Below are positions 10,759 to 23,741 of a stretch of DNA of 64,000 bases, piece after piece. The notes below the pieces were generated by a model that worked only from the letters and a program-made list of their open reading frames with translations, made no database searches and had not been told where the DNA came from. The DNA lies in the NCBI GenBank assembly GCA_019096155.1, contig JAHCVI010000004.1:2108001-2172000 (forward strand). Reading direction: 5' to 3'. Each line of letters begins with the position of its first letter. Position 1 is the stretch's first letter. A program made the translations under genes and the position numbers. The DNA is from Staphylotrichum longicolle (lineage: Eukaryota > Ascomycota > Sordariomycetes > Sordariales > Chaetomiaceae).

Positions 10759-11690
10759 TCATCGTCGCGATTACCACTCCATTGCTGATTGATGTGGCTG
10801 ACTTTGCGGGGGCTTGTTGCACCCCGCGGGGGACGGTCAAGGGGTGACCTGTGTGGTTGTTAGAACCCAAGGAAAAGCATGAGACGCGTAAAAAGGAGTC
10901 TCACTCAAGTGCTAAGCTGGACACACTGACTTTGGTGTCCGATGGAAGAGAAGGCCGCCGAGTATTTCTGAAGACTGGGGCCGCATACACTTATACAAGA
11001 ATTGGCAGTTGTTGCATCTTAGAAAGGCAGCGCAGGACGCGCACCCGCATGCACCAAGGACTCCTGCAAACCGCTGGGATTTCAGGCAACTTAGGTAATG
11101 ATGCCAACGTGCAGCTCTCATGCAGTGCTGCCTCCTCGGCCTGATCCACGATTGGGCCGCTTTCTTGCATCAGTCTGCCTCCAACCCCCCAACGACCAAT
11201 TACAATAGAAGTTTTGGCCGGAGTACCAGCAGTGCCCACACTGCACCCCCGTTCTCCGCTTGGGGCTGGAGAATGAGATTGGGCGGAAACAACGAGCATG
11301 CAGGGAAAGCCTCTTGGAGGCAGACGTGGCAGAGGCAGACCTGAGGCATACCTGTCACCTGCAAGCAGGGAGGTTCCTGCCGCCTCCAAGTCTGTCACTG
11401 CATGCAGCTGAAATCAGGAGCCCGTTGACGGCGTCTTCCTTACGTGTTTAACGGTGCAGAACTCACCGGAGAGTGACTCCCAGACACGCGATATCTGTGG
11501 AAAATCGACGGCACAAATGACAGCGAATCAGATTCATGAAATGAACCTGACAATAAGTTGCCTGGTAGTATATACAATGAGAAACGTAAGCATGTACAAG
11601 AAAGTTTTTCCGCGACGGTTGCGCCCCTTAGAAATCCGCTTCCCTCGCCACTTTGTCCCTGTCTCTCAAATTCGCATGTCCAGAGACATC
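10759..11690. other. intergenic, no gene seen
   Basis: About 0.93 kb. It should hold the missing 5' exon and promoter of the zinc-finger gene. Bases 10742-10760 are the reverse complement of 10659-10676 (short inverted repeat). No other coding signal was found. Confidence 0.5.
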
Positions 11691-12881
11691 CTAGATCTTG
11701 CCAAAGCCAGCCGTGTTAACCACATTCTTTGCCGTGTTGTAATCCGTCGCACTCGCAATGTTTCTTGCCCGCAAAGTACGAGAAGAAGGACGTGTCCGAC
11801 CCGACGAGGCTGCCCGAGCTGCCGAAGCCGTTGGCCTGGCACGAGCGGCCGAGATACTGCTGGCAGGCGGTGCTGGTGCTGGTGCTCGCAAAAGCTTGCC
11901 GGCGCCGCCGGCCTCGACGGGGCCTGGGCGTTCTGGAAGACGCTGCCCTCGACGAGGACCTTGGCGCCCGAGTCGAGCTCAAAGTTGTGGCCCTTGCTGT
12001 CGTACCAGTAGTTGTTGACGGCGTGCAGGGGTGTTGCCCGCCACCTTGGGGGAGCGGCCGGACATGTGGTAGATGTAGTTGTTCTTGAAGGTGATCATCT
12101 GGGAGGGGAGAGGGTTAGAGGCGACCCGGGATACTAACACAAGGGAGAAAATCGGGAAAACTCACGTCGTTGGAGCCAGTGAAATACAGACCCCAGTAGT
12201 GGTAGGTGTTGCAGGTGGGGACCAAGAGCTCTGGCCGTCAAACTTGCTGTTGGAGATGGTGACACGTCCGCTCGGCCCGTTGCCCAAGACAATGTGCTGG
12301 CGGCCAACAAGGGAGGTGGTGACATGGTCGATCCAGATCATGTCGGTGTTGTCCAGGGTGATGGCATCGCCGCCCCAGACGTACTGAGGGTTCAGGTTGG
12401 TGATGTGGACGTTTTGAATGATGACGTTCTTGGTACCGCTGACCATGCGGATACCTTTGCCCTTGATGACGCCCTTGCTGCCGACACCAATAAGGGACTT
12501 GTTGGACCCGACAGTGATGCCGAGAATGCCGGCCTTGTCGTACTTGACAGTCACCTTGGGGGCGTTGGGCTGGTAGTTGGTGCACCAGTTGTTCTTGTTC
12601 AGGGACAACTGGCACCCGGAGCCTGTACCCCAGGGAGCACAACCCGTCTCGGTAGCAGTACCCTCGCTTCCGGTGAAGTCGAAAGTCCGGTCGAGCATAA
12701 TGACGCGGGGCTGGGAGTCCCCGAGGTACGAGACAAGCTGGGCGGTGGTCGTAGGATAGACGGGGCTGGCGCTGCCGCCTCCAGTGACGCCCTTAGCGAA
12801 ACCTTCGGCGGCTCCAGTCACCGCAGCAGCGGTCTGGGCCAGGGCAGCAACGGCCGAGGTAAAGAGGGCGGAAGACCTCAT
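11691..12881 (-). CDS. secreted pectin lyase (polysaccharide lyase family 1), frame-disrupted
   Basis: The ATG at 12881 starts a signal peptide (about residues 1-20, Ala-rich), followed by a family-1 pectin/pectate lyase. Visible features are a disulfide-rich loop (ETGCAPWGTGSGCQLS), the parallel beta-helix run and the hallmark 'VWGGDAITLDNTDMIWIDHV' with 'GRQH..LG' after it. An intron of 67 bp lies at 12165-12099. The first about 230 codons are intact. The last third needs five one-base corrections: runs at 12217-12220, 12028-12031, 11919-11922, 11890-11893 and 11761-11763. With these the length is 374 aa, normal for the family. All five are homopolymers, which suggests sequence error over decay. 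The enzyme would cleave methyl-esterified pectin by beta-elimination outside the cell. Confidence 0.85.
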
Positions 12882-15800
12882 CGTGGTGGTACTGATGGGC
12901 CAGCAACTGAAAGCAATGAAAGGAAATGCTAGAGAGAGGATGAGAACCAAAAGGGGGCTGTCCAAGAGACGTCAGATCACGGAACTGAATGAACCGTTAC
13001 ACGATATATAGGCCCATCCCGAACCCGGCCACATGGCAGGCATGGTTCAAGGTGTCTTGCTTGACCCACATCCCTGGTCCTGAGATGGATCAACCGAGAT
13101 CTAAATTTCCGCTGGGCAGTCCGCAGTGAAACAGTCTAAGGAGTGGGCCTTGCACGTCGGTTACCCAGCTAGCGCCATCGACACGCCGTGCGCAGGTACG
13201 GATCTGTGCTCAATTGGGGATAAGACCCAGTGAACTCTCGGGTGCGATACTCGTTGGGGTTCGGCGCTCCGAGCCTCCGGCCAGCTTCCACCATCCACGG
13301 CCAGGATGACTTGTTTCCTTTTTGTCACTTGGATCGACGAAGTACGGCACTTACCGAAGCACTCCGCTTGTTTGCGGATTATCAATGCAAGACTGAAGGG
13401 AACACGGGACTGGCTCAAAAATGCAAGCAGATCGCAAGGGTTCCCGTTTTGATGTTAGAAACTTGGGGTTCGTGCATGCATTAGTCTTGTTCATGCGATT
13501 GGATCAATGTTCAGTTAGTTTGCAGCATTGTCCCTTCTCCAGCTCCTTGCAAGGGGGAAACTTGCGAGAAAGAACAATCCCAACGTTCGATGTTATGACA
13601 AGAAAGAGTATGCACGTTCAATGCGCGTCTTTCTCTCTTTTATTCGGCAACTTTCGGCACTTGCCGAGAACCCTTAGTCTGCAAACAAGGGGACCCCCTC
13701 ACCTTGCGTCGCATTGGGGCTGCCCTTTGCGTCGTCATCCTCCACACCCTCAAACTTTAGCCCGGTGTCTGCCCCTGCTTTTGGCAATCACGCGGTTCTT
13801 CGGCTGAACATGCCGGAGACCAGCGTTTGGTTTCTCCTCCAGTCATGACTTCATCTTCACAAGCACGGGGTGGCTCAGCGTGGTCATCGACTGATTCACG
13901 TCATTGGAGCGGCAAAGAGGTGGAGAAGCTCAGGTCCTCTAATTTCATGTGTCTGATATCTTGGAACCCTAGAACTCAATGGAGAATGGAGAAAGGAGTA
14001 GAGAAGTGGTCGTTTGATGTCTCTCTGCGGTGACAAGATCGAGGAGGGACCAAAGCAATGCCCAGTCCTCAAGTGTTGGAAACTTGAAGCCATCATATAG
14101 TTTGATTGAGGTCGCGTTTACTCAACAGATTTGACCACCCACTGACGCAGAGCCATAAAGATGTCGCTTTCCTGTTTGGGGACTTCTTCCCCCAAGGAAG
14201 GCACCTGCGTTTCAAAGACCTGATAAGAAACGGAAGTCGAGATGGAAGGGGAAAAGCCTTTCTGGTGAGTGATTTCTCCCAGACAAGCAAGAACTGAAGT
14301 TGGACGTGCCTTCCTCTGTGAGCCTCGGTGCCAGAGTTAAATGCCCCAACTTTGAACACATTTCGGAAAGTCTCAAGCTTTCCAGCTTCAGTTCCCGACC
14401 ATCAAACACCACATCTCACACCCAGCCAGAGGATTTCTGGGGCCAAACTCCACGGAGACTCCAAAGATGCGTTGACCAACACAATGGCTGACCCTTCTAC
14501 AGAGAGTTATGCGCTCCCTTCCCGAACCTGAGCCGGCCTCCCCTCAAAGTCACACACGACATTGAATCGAGTGCGGCAACGGCAACGGACCTTTCGATGA
14601 CAATAACCCCATCGTCTCGAAATGAATCCCTGCCCAGCAACCGTCCACCGATATCGAATTCTCGAACGGCTACAACCTTGTTGAAGAGGCACATGGTCGT
14701 GACCGGGAACAGATCACTTGAGAGGCCGAAGTTTCGGCTGACGCCTCGTCCGGCTAGCCCACGTGGCGAAAGCTCAGTATCGGCCGGTCCATGCTGTAGT
14801 TGCCCGGATCTGGAAGTAGGGTATGGGCATCACTGAAAAGGTGGTGTCCAGCTTGACGGCTGCTCTGCAGTGGCTGCTGGTTGGGGTTTCCTGGGGGTTC
14901 CTCAATCGAGTGGAGTCAAGTGGGCGACGAAGTCGGATTCCGTGACCTCCACGTGGTGTCGCCTGGGAACCTGTCCTCTGTGGTCAGAGCCAGCACGGAA
15001 ACGCCCCGCCCGCACGGGCTTGTAGAATGAATAGATATTCTCCTTCTTCCGCCGTTTGAGAACTGCGAGCTTGATTTTATTCCCCAGTTTTTCCCTGGCT
15101 CATGTTTTCCATATTGCTCTTGAATATGATTCAAGAAGGGTTGAGAGTGGCATTCAAGTGTCGTTCACGGTCGTGATGCAGCCCAGGGACAATTGGGTGT
15201 GTCATCCAGCGGCCGTAAACAAGCTCAGTTGGACCAACATCTTGTGTTTCGTTGCCGAGTCCCGCATTACACAATATCAATGCGCGCTACAGATGGGATC
15301 AAGAGCGTGCCGCACACTTTATGGCAATGGTTCAAGTTCAGTGAAGTTCAGAACGGCGACATGACTGGGACTCGATCACATACGGCAAAACCTTAAATTC
15401 CCACATGACGTGGCCAAAAGAGTTGATGAGTACCTGGTATTTGGAAGACGAGAAAGATACAACAACACGCTGGCCAGCTCAGCGCTTGTTGATGTGTCAC
15501 GACTTCATGCGTAAACCTTGGTGTTTTGCTTGACAGTTAATTTCAAAGGCGTATCTACCAGCAATGAGCAAGCCACTACAAGAAAATACCTCACTCTCAT
15601 CAAAAAAACTGATCACTTAAAACACTCATTCTCCTGATCTATGGTAACAAACATCCCATAGTCCAGCATCCCTGTCTGTTAACCTCGAGAAACCCTACAT
15701 TACAAAGGAAGTATTTCCCGACCGGTAGACTGGGAAAAGCCTTTGACGAGCTCAGGAGTTCTTGGAAAAGTTCCCGTATGCGCTTAGAAGGGTATAACGC

Positions 15801-16176
15801 TGCGTGTTGGACGGTGTGGCCCACGATATGTCGACATCAAGATCCGAAGATTCGAACTGCGAAGCAGGCATGTTAACTGTTATTTCCAGGTATTGTCGCG
15901 CTGTTTGAATCGGAGGTTTAGGTCTTACAAAGCAGAAATTCTTTCCCATCCACTTCGACAAGGCATCAGAAACATCGTTCTTCTGTCCTTTGGCCCAAGG
16001 AGGACAAGGACGCGACTCGTCGATGTTCAAGATGCTGCATCGAAACGGCCCGCCCGAGACAGTGGTGAGGAGGCGCCGCAAGGTCTGCGTAACGTGCTCT
16101 TGGTGCCCAATGGTTTTCAGACAGCCAAGTAACAGCTTCTTGGGCGGCTCTACTGCAAGTGTCAACTTGATTCCAG
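12882..16176. other. long gene-poor stretch
   Basis: About 3.3 kb with no gene I can defend. An open minus-strand frame at 15752-16165 (137 codons) lies directly behind the gene at 16177-16650 and could hold a further exon of it, but no splice join restores a recognisable protein. The rest is A/T-richer than the flanking genes, with short ORFs only. Confidence 0.5.
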
Positions 16177-16650
16177 CTAATTAAGGTACCTTGTGCAGTA
16201 GCGGGTGCCCTGTTCAGGTGTGTTGCACAAACCTGGGCCACAGCCTTCTGACAGGTCGCCGACACGATCCTCCCGTCCAACAAGCTCCCAAAAGAGCGTC
16301 TCAAACTTGGCGACCTCAAAAATGCTCCTCCTCGTTCCCTCCTCCTTTCCGGGCACGTCGAGGGGCAGCTTCCAAAACTCGCAATCCTCCCTGTGCAGCC
16401 AGTTCATGTCCGGCACGTGGTACACGGTCAGATAATTCAAGTCTGTGCTGGCCCCGTCGCGGCCCTCGTCGCTGCTCTTGTCGCCGGCAGCGGGGGTCGA
16501 AACAAGCTGGTACCTCGCCGCGGCAGTCACTCCGCGGGTGGCGAGGACGGCGGGGATGTGCAAGTCCTCGTACCAGCTTGTCAGGTCCGAAAGGGTAAAC
16601 TCCGGCGACGAGGTGCCGGAGCGGACGAAAATCATGCCTGGTCTGGCCAT
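16177..16650 (-). CDS. uncharacterised protein, possibly EthD-like
   Basis: An ATG at 16650 (chosen over the longer open frame to 16758) starts MARPGMIFVRSG. A Trp-Tyr-Glu-Asp-Leu-His-Ile-Pro segment near residue 25, then 'RYQLVST' and 'YLTVYHVPDMNWL', resemble the half-domains of fungal EthD-like dimeric alpha/beta-barrel proteins. Such proteins usually have two halves, and only one is visible, so the gene is either short or continues through an intron into 15752-16165. The start and N-terminal composition look real; the function is a guess. Confidence 0.5.
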   Translation of the reverse strand: MARPGMIFVRSGTSSPEFTLSDLTSWYEDLHIPAVLATRGVTAAARYQLVSTPAAGDKSSDEGRDGASTDLNYLTVYHVPDMNWLHREDCEFWKLPLDVPGKEEGTRRSIFEVAKFETLFWELVGREDRVGDLSEGCGPGLCNTPEQGTRYCTRYLN

Positions 16651-18418
16651 TTTTGAGTCTGGCTTGCAGGAGAAGTCTTGGGAAAGTGCGGTGTGGCGTT
16701 GGAGACCAGGCAAAGAATGGGGTGAAATGAGGAAGAGATCGTTCCAATCAACATTCACTTAGCTTTGGTACAGGTATAGAACTTTCCAGACTGTGTGATG
16801 GCTTTTGTGCAGAGATAGTGACAGCATTTGCAGAACGGACTTTGAAGCGACGGAATTCCCCGCCAGGTCCGATGCCCATGTTCCAGATCCGATGCTGCAT
16901 GGACAAGTGTAAGGCATGCATGAAGGCAAGCACCTCTTCCTATATTCTGACATGTGTATGACCGTTGCTGAACATTCACGGCAGTCATCCAGTCATAAAT
17001 TTGAACGTCTAGGTCTTGAATCAGTTCAATGCGCTGCTCTGTTGAGGATATACATCTTCAACACGATGACATATGCATGACCGTTCAGCTCCAAGAAACT
17101 ACCCTGGTCACTCTGACATACCACAAAATGTGATGGTCAATGACTCTGGTCAAGGTATGTCGACAAAGTAATCCGAGTTGTCCGCCCCTTTTCACTGCCG
17201 CCATCCTCCAGATGTTCGGAACGTTGCCCGATCAAGTGGCACGCTGTGCGTTACACAGTGAATCACTCCCTTGCCCCACGTTTGGCGGCTGATGCTTCAT
17301 TTCTCGGGTTATCAAAGTTGACATCAGTCAACCTCTATTCGAGTATTTCATTGCTGTGTCGTTTCATTATTCGATTGGTGTTCGCACTGTTGCACTCCAC
17401 GCCCAGGTACTGTACCGGCGATACACCGCTTGAGGTTTCAGTCACGCACAATATAAGCTGCAACTCGCACTCAGACTTCCACATACGACCATATCTGCAA
17501 GAGAACTTGGGATCCCGTCCGCTCTCCCTTAAATAAGCTTGCAAGAGCCAGATCAGTAGTTAGGTCGGTGACGACTAGCGAATCCCTGGTGTTGTATGTT
17601 TTTGACCTTTAGCAGCATGGATAAGGATTTACCGAGGTCTCTTCCATGAGTTTTTTTGAAGAACTGCCATGAATCAAAAGTTGTTTGAAAAGTTTTGTAA
17701 ATTCATCTCGGACCTTTCGTTGTTTGAACTCAAGAGTTGAAACTGAAGCCTTCATGGAGGAGGCAGGGAAGTGATTTGCAGGTGTCACAGCTGGATACAC
17801 AGTGCGTGGCCCCCAACTTTGCGAGCTTGCACCGTCTGTTAAGTCCGTTAAAAGCGAAGAGATCAAAAGCATGACAGAGCCAGTCCCCCTTGCAATGTTT
17901 CTGTCAGCAATCCAATCTCGCTCTCGCTGGCGTCCCCACACCCAGCATCAGTGTGAATCTGCCCAGACCAGAACAGCTTCTCGTGCATCTATCTCATGCC
18001 AACGAACCTGGAATTCGCCCAGCATGACGGGGCGGTTGCAGAGCGAGTGGCTTGGAGATTGCCGTGTATCAAGCTTTGGCTGATTGGCCCCGACCCTTTT
18101 GTTCCTGCCGTGCCACCCTGTCAGGGAGTGCGGTTCTGCACTCAGCGCGCATTGGACAGGGGTTAAGCGGCGCGGAACAGACAACCAACAGCAGCCGTGT
18201 GGCACACCGTCTTTGTGCCGCGACGTGAGTTGTCACATAAGGCGGATCGCGCTCCGCTTGTTGCTGGGCAGGGTGGGCTGAAGGATCAGATCCTGAATTG
18301 TATTACAGCTCCACCACACCTCATCTCATCCCATTTCATCTCGTCCTAAAAACTTGTCGACAGCAGGCACCTCAAAACTCGGGCCTGTGACAAAGTCACG
18401 CCACAAACGTTGCCCATC
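16651..18418. other. intergenic, no gene seen
   Basis: About 1.8 kb containing the promoters of the divergently transcribed EthD-like gene and the P450. Nothing else coding was recognised. Confidence 0.55.
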
Positions 18419-20181
18419 ATGTTTGACTTGGTGCGTTTTGGGCTGCTCGGCCTCGCTGTCACTGGCTTCATTCTCACGCTCCGCAAGCTCTACCCCAAGC
18501 CGTATCCAGGCATCCCTTACAACGAAGCCTCGGCGAAGCGTCTCACCGGCGACCTCCCGGATCTGGTTCCCGTCATCAAAGAAACCAACGAGTTTTCCGA
18601 GTCACTGTTCGCGGTCACGACCCAGAAGCTCGGCGTGCCCATTGCGCAGTTCCTGTTCCCCGGGATCCGCAAGCCTCTAATCATCCTGGAAGATGCCCGC
18701 GAGATCGAGGACATCCTCGTCCGCCGCAACAAGGAGTTTGACAAAGCTCCCATGGCTCTCGACATCTTTGGGCCCATGTTCCCGCGTGCCTCGCTCGCCC
18801 AACTCACCACCCCAGAGCTCAAGGCTCAGAAGCGGCTGTGGGCCGATGTCATGGGCACCAACTTCCTGCGCAGTGTCGCAGCACCCAACATCCACAAGTC
18901 CACGTGTGAGCTGCTGGACCTCTGGCGGCTTAAAGCGTCCACCATCTACAAGGACCAGGCCTTCAACGTGCTCGAAGACTTTAAGAACGCCGCTCTCGAC
19001 GCCATCTGGGTCGCCGTCGTCGGCGAGGAGCCGGGCACCACGCGGCACGAGATCAAGAAGCTGCAGAACCAGCTGGAAGGGACCACGCCAGCCGACGAAA
19101 CCGCCCCCATCGGCTCGTTCCTCAAGGAGCAAGTCATGTACATCAGCAGCACCATCGCCCGCAACACCAACAGCCCCTCTCCCAAGCTCGCCCAAAAGCT
19201 CGAGACGTACACGCCGCGATACCGCAAGTTCCGCAGCATCGTCAGCGGCGAGATGCGGCGCGCCATGAAAGCCGCCATCGAGCGCTACCAAGCCCTCGAG
19301 GTCGCCCGCCTCGAAGACGACGCCGCCGACACATGCGCCATGGACCTCGTCCTGCGCCGGCAGATCCTGCAGGCCAAAAAGGCCGGCGTCGCCCCCTCGG
19401 ACCCCACCAAAGACGACGCCATGCTCGACGAGATGTTCGTCATGCTCGTCGGCGGCCACGACTCCACCGCCAACACGCTCTGCTGGTTCGCGCGCTACAT
19501 GGAGCTGTACCCGGCCACGCAGACCACCCTGCGCGCCGCGCTGCGCGCCGCCTTCCCGGGGCCCGAACTCCCCTCGGCCGCCCAGATCCTCGACGCCGAC
19601 ATCCCCTACCTCGACGGCGCCTGCGAGGAGGCCATGCGCCTCTCGGGCACCGCCAAGGGCAACCTCCGCCAGGCGCTGGTCGACACCACCGTCCTGGGAT
19701 GCCACGTGCCCAAGGGCGCCGAGATCATGATGAACTACCACATCAACCGCGCGCCCGCGCCCGTGGACGAGGCGAAGCGGAGCGAGACGTCGCGCGCCGC
19801 GGTGGAGAAGCGCGGGGATGGGTTTGCGGGGCCCGCGGGGAGGGATCTGGGCGATTTCGAGCCGCGGCGGTGGATCACGGTCGATGAGAAGACCGGGAAG
19901 GAGGTGTTTGATCCGTATGCGCTGACGTCGCTGGCGTTTGGCGGTGGGTTTAGGGGCTGTTTTGGTAAGTCGTTCTCAACGGAGGAATTGGTGACTGTCG
20001 TTTGACTGACTGGCGATCTGTAGGACGCAAACTGGCCATGATGGAGTTCAAGATTGTGGTTGTGCTGCTGGTCTTGACGTTCGAGTTCCTCCCGCTGCCA
20101 GAGGAGTACAAGTCAATGGGCGCCATCGAGAAGATTTTCCGTGAGCCCAACTTCCCGTACGCCAAGATCAGAGCTCTGTAA
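18419..20181 (+). CDS. cytochrome P450 monooxygenase (1)
   Basis: Two exons (18419-19964, 20024-20181; GTAAGT..GTAG) give 567 aa. The N-terminus is a membrane anchor followed by a proline hinge (PKPYPGIPYN). The I-helix reads GGHDST (about 345-350), where D/S-T is the oxygen-activation pair. ExxR is at about 404-407, and the haem loop is FGGGFRGCFGRKLA with Cys514 just before the intron. A charged insertion of about 30 residues sits before the PERF-like region (DFEPRRW). It is a microsomal class II P450 that needs NADPH-P450 reductase; the substrate is unknown. It lies between non-metabolic neighbours. Confidence 0.95.
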
Positions 20182-20701
20182 GGGCGTGCATGCGGTGGTT
20201 GCACTGTTGCTCCTACCAGGCTGGGAGGTTGGAGCTTGCGGTTCAGGAAAGAGCGCATAGAAGCTCCCTTCTAGTTCAATAAAACGTCTTGTCGATATGC
20301 CATCAGAACCTTGGCTCGTTGATCTCCTATCGCAACGAGTGTTCTCGGTAACTTGAGCCCGTAAACTTGGCTGTAGAGGGACAACGAATCGTAGGTGGGA
20401 CAGCCCCCCACAGCCGCAGGGTAGGACAAGTCCTACGCTGTGGCATAGGGACCCGTAGTACGGGAGTATTGGGACTAATTAGTACTGGACCAGCCTATGA
20501 ATGGACACAATATCGGTCCGCTGCTACGCCTGCGCTGCTGCCTTTCAAGGCATCGACGACACACCCATAGACCAGAACCAGAATGACTGAAAGACAGTGA
20601 TGGGTAATAGGTAGCTACCTAGGTGGATACACACACACACGCAAATCTCATCAGATCATGAACCTTCCCCCTTCAACCACCAACCCCCTGCCCATAGCCT
20701 C
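20182..20701. other. convergent intergenic
   Basis: About 0.5 kb between two 3' ends. It contains a short (CA)n run near 20629-20640 and repeated 'ctaggt' words, otherwise nothing. Confidence 0.6.
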
Positions 20702-22371
20702 TTACTTCCCGCCCTTCCCCCTCGACGAAGGCGGCGTCCCCGCCGTCTGCGTCTGCCCCGCCCAAATCTCGCTGCCCCCGCCGCCCACCGCCCCCATCTT
20801 CAGCTGCCGATGGTAGTCGTAGTCCGCGCTCACGTACGTCAGCATCTCCCCGCCTCCGCCACTCTGCAGCGCGACGGTCGTGTCGTCGCCCACGGCGGGC
20901 GTCGTCCGGTCTTCTTGTTGCGCATCCACGACCGCAGGCCCGTGAGCGTGCCCTTGGGCACCTGCGGGAGCTTGTGCTCGTCGCCGACTTGTTCGTACCG
21001 CAGCATCTGCACGTCGCTCTGCGGGTGGGAGGGGGCGGAGGGTGGCGGGTAAGGTAGCGGAGTTTGGAGATCCAGCTGAGCGAGGTTTTGGTCACGCCCT
21101 TGAAGAGGACGAAGATGACGGGCATGGTGGCGGAGATGATGCCGAGGTTAATCTCGCCGATGCTGGGGGAAGAAGAGGGGTTAGTTGGGTTGGTGAGTCG
21201 GAGGGGAAAGCTTCAAGGGAAGAAATGGGGAGAAGGGTATTGGGGAGAGGTGCGTACTTCATGGCGTAGATGGGCATCCCAGTGTAGGTGATGTCGTCAC
21301 CTGGGTTGGCAAAGATCATCATGCGGTACGCGGTGCCGACGATGGAAAAGACACAGGCACTGAAAAATGAGGTTAGTTGACGTTCCTCGTCTGGGAGGGG
21401 CTCAAATCGTGGACAACGTACGATGATCCGGCAATGAAGATGGCAAAGATGCCCGCCTTCTTCTTCCACGACGCTCGCAGCCCGGAAACCATGATCAAAG
21501 GAACGATCAAGATGTAGATATCGAGGACGGAGCCAACAATGCCCGTTGCCGCAGCGGTTGGAGTGCTGACCTGGTTGCACCGCTGAGCAAAGGTGAGCGA
21601 GAGCCACCCGCCGTACTGGTCGTCCTCGGGTCGGGGAATGCAGCCGACCATGAAGGCAATAAACGTCGCAAGGTAGAAAACGACATCAACAAAGAGTCCA
21701 ATCCAGATCATGATATTGGCTGTCATGGAGACCTTGAAGAGCCGCCTGTAGAGGCACAGGATGGAAGCCTTGATGAACATGGCAGCTATCATGTAAACTC
21801 CGGTCAAGATGGAAGAACGCTGCGCAGGGACGTGATTAGATTGCTGTTGTCAAGTCTTCACTGTCACAGGATTTCTCTTACCGAGGCGTATTCCACGGTC
21901 AACTCGCTGAGCGGGACATCCCACATGTGACGCCCAGCCGGTTTATCGAGGACTTGAATGGGTCAGTATATGCTAGACCTAAGATGCTGGGACGGAGGCT
22001 CTTACAAGTCAACATAACACCGCAGTAGGCAATGATCACCGCCTACATGTTCGTCGTTAGAACGAAGCCTAAACTGGTGGACCGAAGATCCAGCTCACCG
22101 CCGCGGCAGCACAGAGATCTGGACGACGGTGTAAGTGTTGGTTCCCGACAAATCACAAGTTGAGGGCAAGCTCACAATCATCGATGCCGACCTGGCGGCT
22201 GATTTTGATGCGAGTGTAGAAACGCAGACCCAGAAACAACACCATCGGCGGTAGTGTTGCGTAAATGAAGCCCCTGGGCAGCACGGCCAGCGAGTATGGG
22301 TTCTCAAAGTTTGGCGTGACCCCAGGCGGCGGCGCCTGGGAGGGGATCTTGCTGAGATCGAAGCCCGACAT
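20702..22371 (-). CDS. fungal rhodopsin-like integral membrane protein, two frameshifts
   Basis: Seven exons: 22371-22176, 22118-22099, 22042-22006, 21952-21882, 21819-21422, 21359-21258 and 21162-20702. Introns are 53-95 bp and all phases match. The product has about seven membrane segments with the usual signatures of the Rhodopsin_dom_fungi family: RFYTRI, a DDYLCAAA motif spliced from two exons, LTVEYAS, FIKASILCLYRRLF, and 'CIP...WW/WL' with NQVSTPTAAATGIVGSVLDIYILIVP split over helices. In the cytosolic tail two missing bases (about 21031-21035, a G run on the plus strand, and about 20910-20914) break the frame; allowing for them gives 428 aa. Pth11-like receptors belong to the same broad class, but no CFEM domain is present. 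The ligand is unknown. Confidence 0.85.
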
Positions 22372-23741
22372 TGTGACAACGGCTGGACGCTCTGCTGAGA
22401 ATAACCCAATGACTATGGCCTGGTTGAAGCTGGACAAGACCGTTCAATCTAGACGGTGATGGGACAGTCCCTTGAGTCTACGGTGACACAATCATGGCGG
22501 AGAATTGCAGGGCATCAGAAGCATCATATGGAGGGTGACAGTCTGGACTTCCAGACTCTGTGTGCCCCTTCTGCTCGAATGTGTGGCAACTATCTGTGGC
22601 CTGTCAGACTGTGCCGCAAAATGACCTTCTCCAAAACCACATCGAGGTTGTGCTGCGCGCCTTGCCAATCCCAAAGCAACCTGGGCTTCATGCCATGATA
22701 TACGGCGAGGACGCAGGTTTGCGGTAGGGGGCCAGTTCCTAGCACGGTTCGCTCTTCTCGGTCTTTTCAGGGGAGCGCGGTGTAACAGTGGCTTGATAGC
22801 ACCAAAGAAGAGCCAACCAGACCAGGTCAAAGTCTGCTACGGTTTGGCTCGGGGGTGTGCCGGCAAGTCCGAATCTTCACCCATGTCCGAGAAAGGGTGT
22901 TTGGGAGGGGGTTCAGAGGCGGAACCTTTTGGAGCAACGCGCGGGAGAAGGACGGGAGAACATGCGAAGTACTTTGGTCACTGCGAACAGCGACAGGCGA
23001 CGCTATCCAGTGGCGCTGTTTGTTTCCATGGATTTTGGTCTGGGAGACCCCTCAGCTGGTGGGGGCGGTTGCGGTCGTCGCATTGCCTTCTAGCTGTTGA
23101 AATTTCAATAATTCCTCGCCGCCATGCACCCGCATCGGCGGTAACCATGGAGAACGCCAGCCTCTGGTATCCAGGGACAAAAGGAGAAAATCTTGCGCGG
23201 AGAGGATGCGGAGTGTCCTGTTCAGCTGCTGACATGGTGTGTCGAGAACTCGGTTGTGGCGCACGGCCCAGATGATGTGAGCACGTTCTGCCGCAACTCG
23301 ACGCAGAACCACGCAGTAGCAGGAGCGAGTGGTCCGGATTGTTGATAAGTGGCGGGGAGAGGTTTGATTGGGTCCACAAACTGAGAAAGCGCCCATGAAC
23401 CAGACAGAGAAAGAGTACCTCTGTCAAGCCGGTGGTGTCGTGCCTGAGTCAGCTACACACCCTCACTGAACCGACCATCAGGTGGGTTGACACTACTCTG
23501 CTAGAGGCCTCGGTGTTGCAAAAATGGTAAAGACATTCATGATTCAGATTTCGTTTCCCCCACAGCGAATCATACACAGCGTGTTAGCAAGATAAGGTAC
23601 AGTGTTCAACGCGCGCGGTTCCTTCCCGTGTTGCATGCCCCAGTCCACTTCCTACCCCAAAATCTTGTTGCTTCTTCCAGTTACGCCTCCCCTTTACCGC
23701 GTTAGGCAGCACCCCCACCTGCTTGGCAAGCCATGCCGCCG
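22372..23741. other. intergenic, no gene seen
   Basis: About 1.4 kb upstream of the rhodopsin-like gene. Only short ORFs without features. Confidence 0.55.

Noticed and set aside
18677..19741. 354-codon minus-strand ORF
   Set aside because: Antisense shadow of GC-rich P450 (1) exon 1; Val/Gly/Asp-rich composition and no domain.
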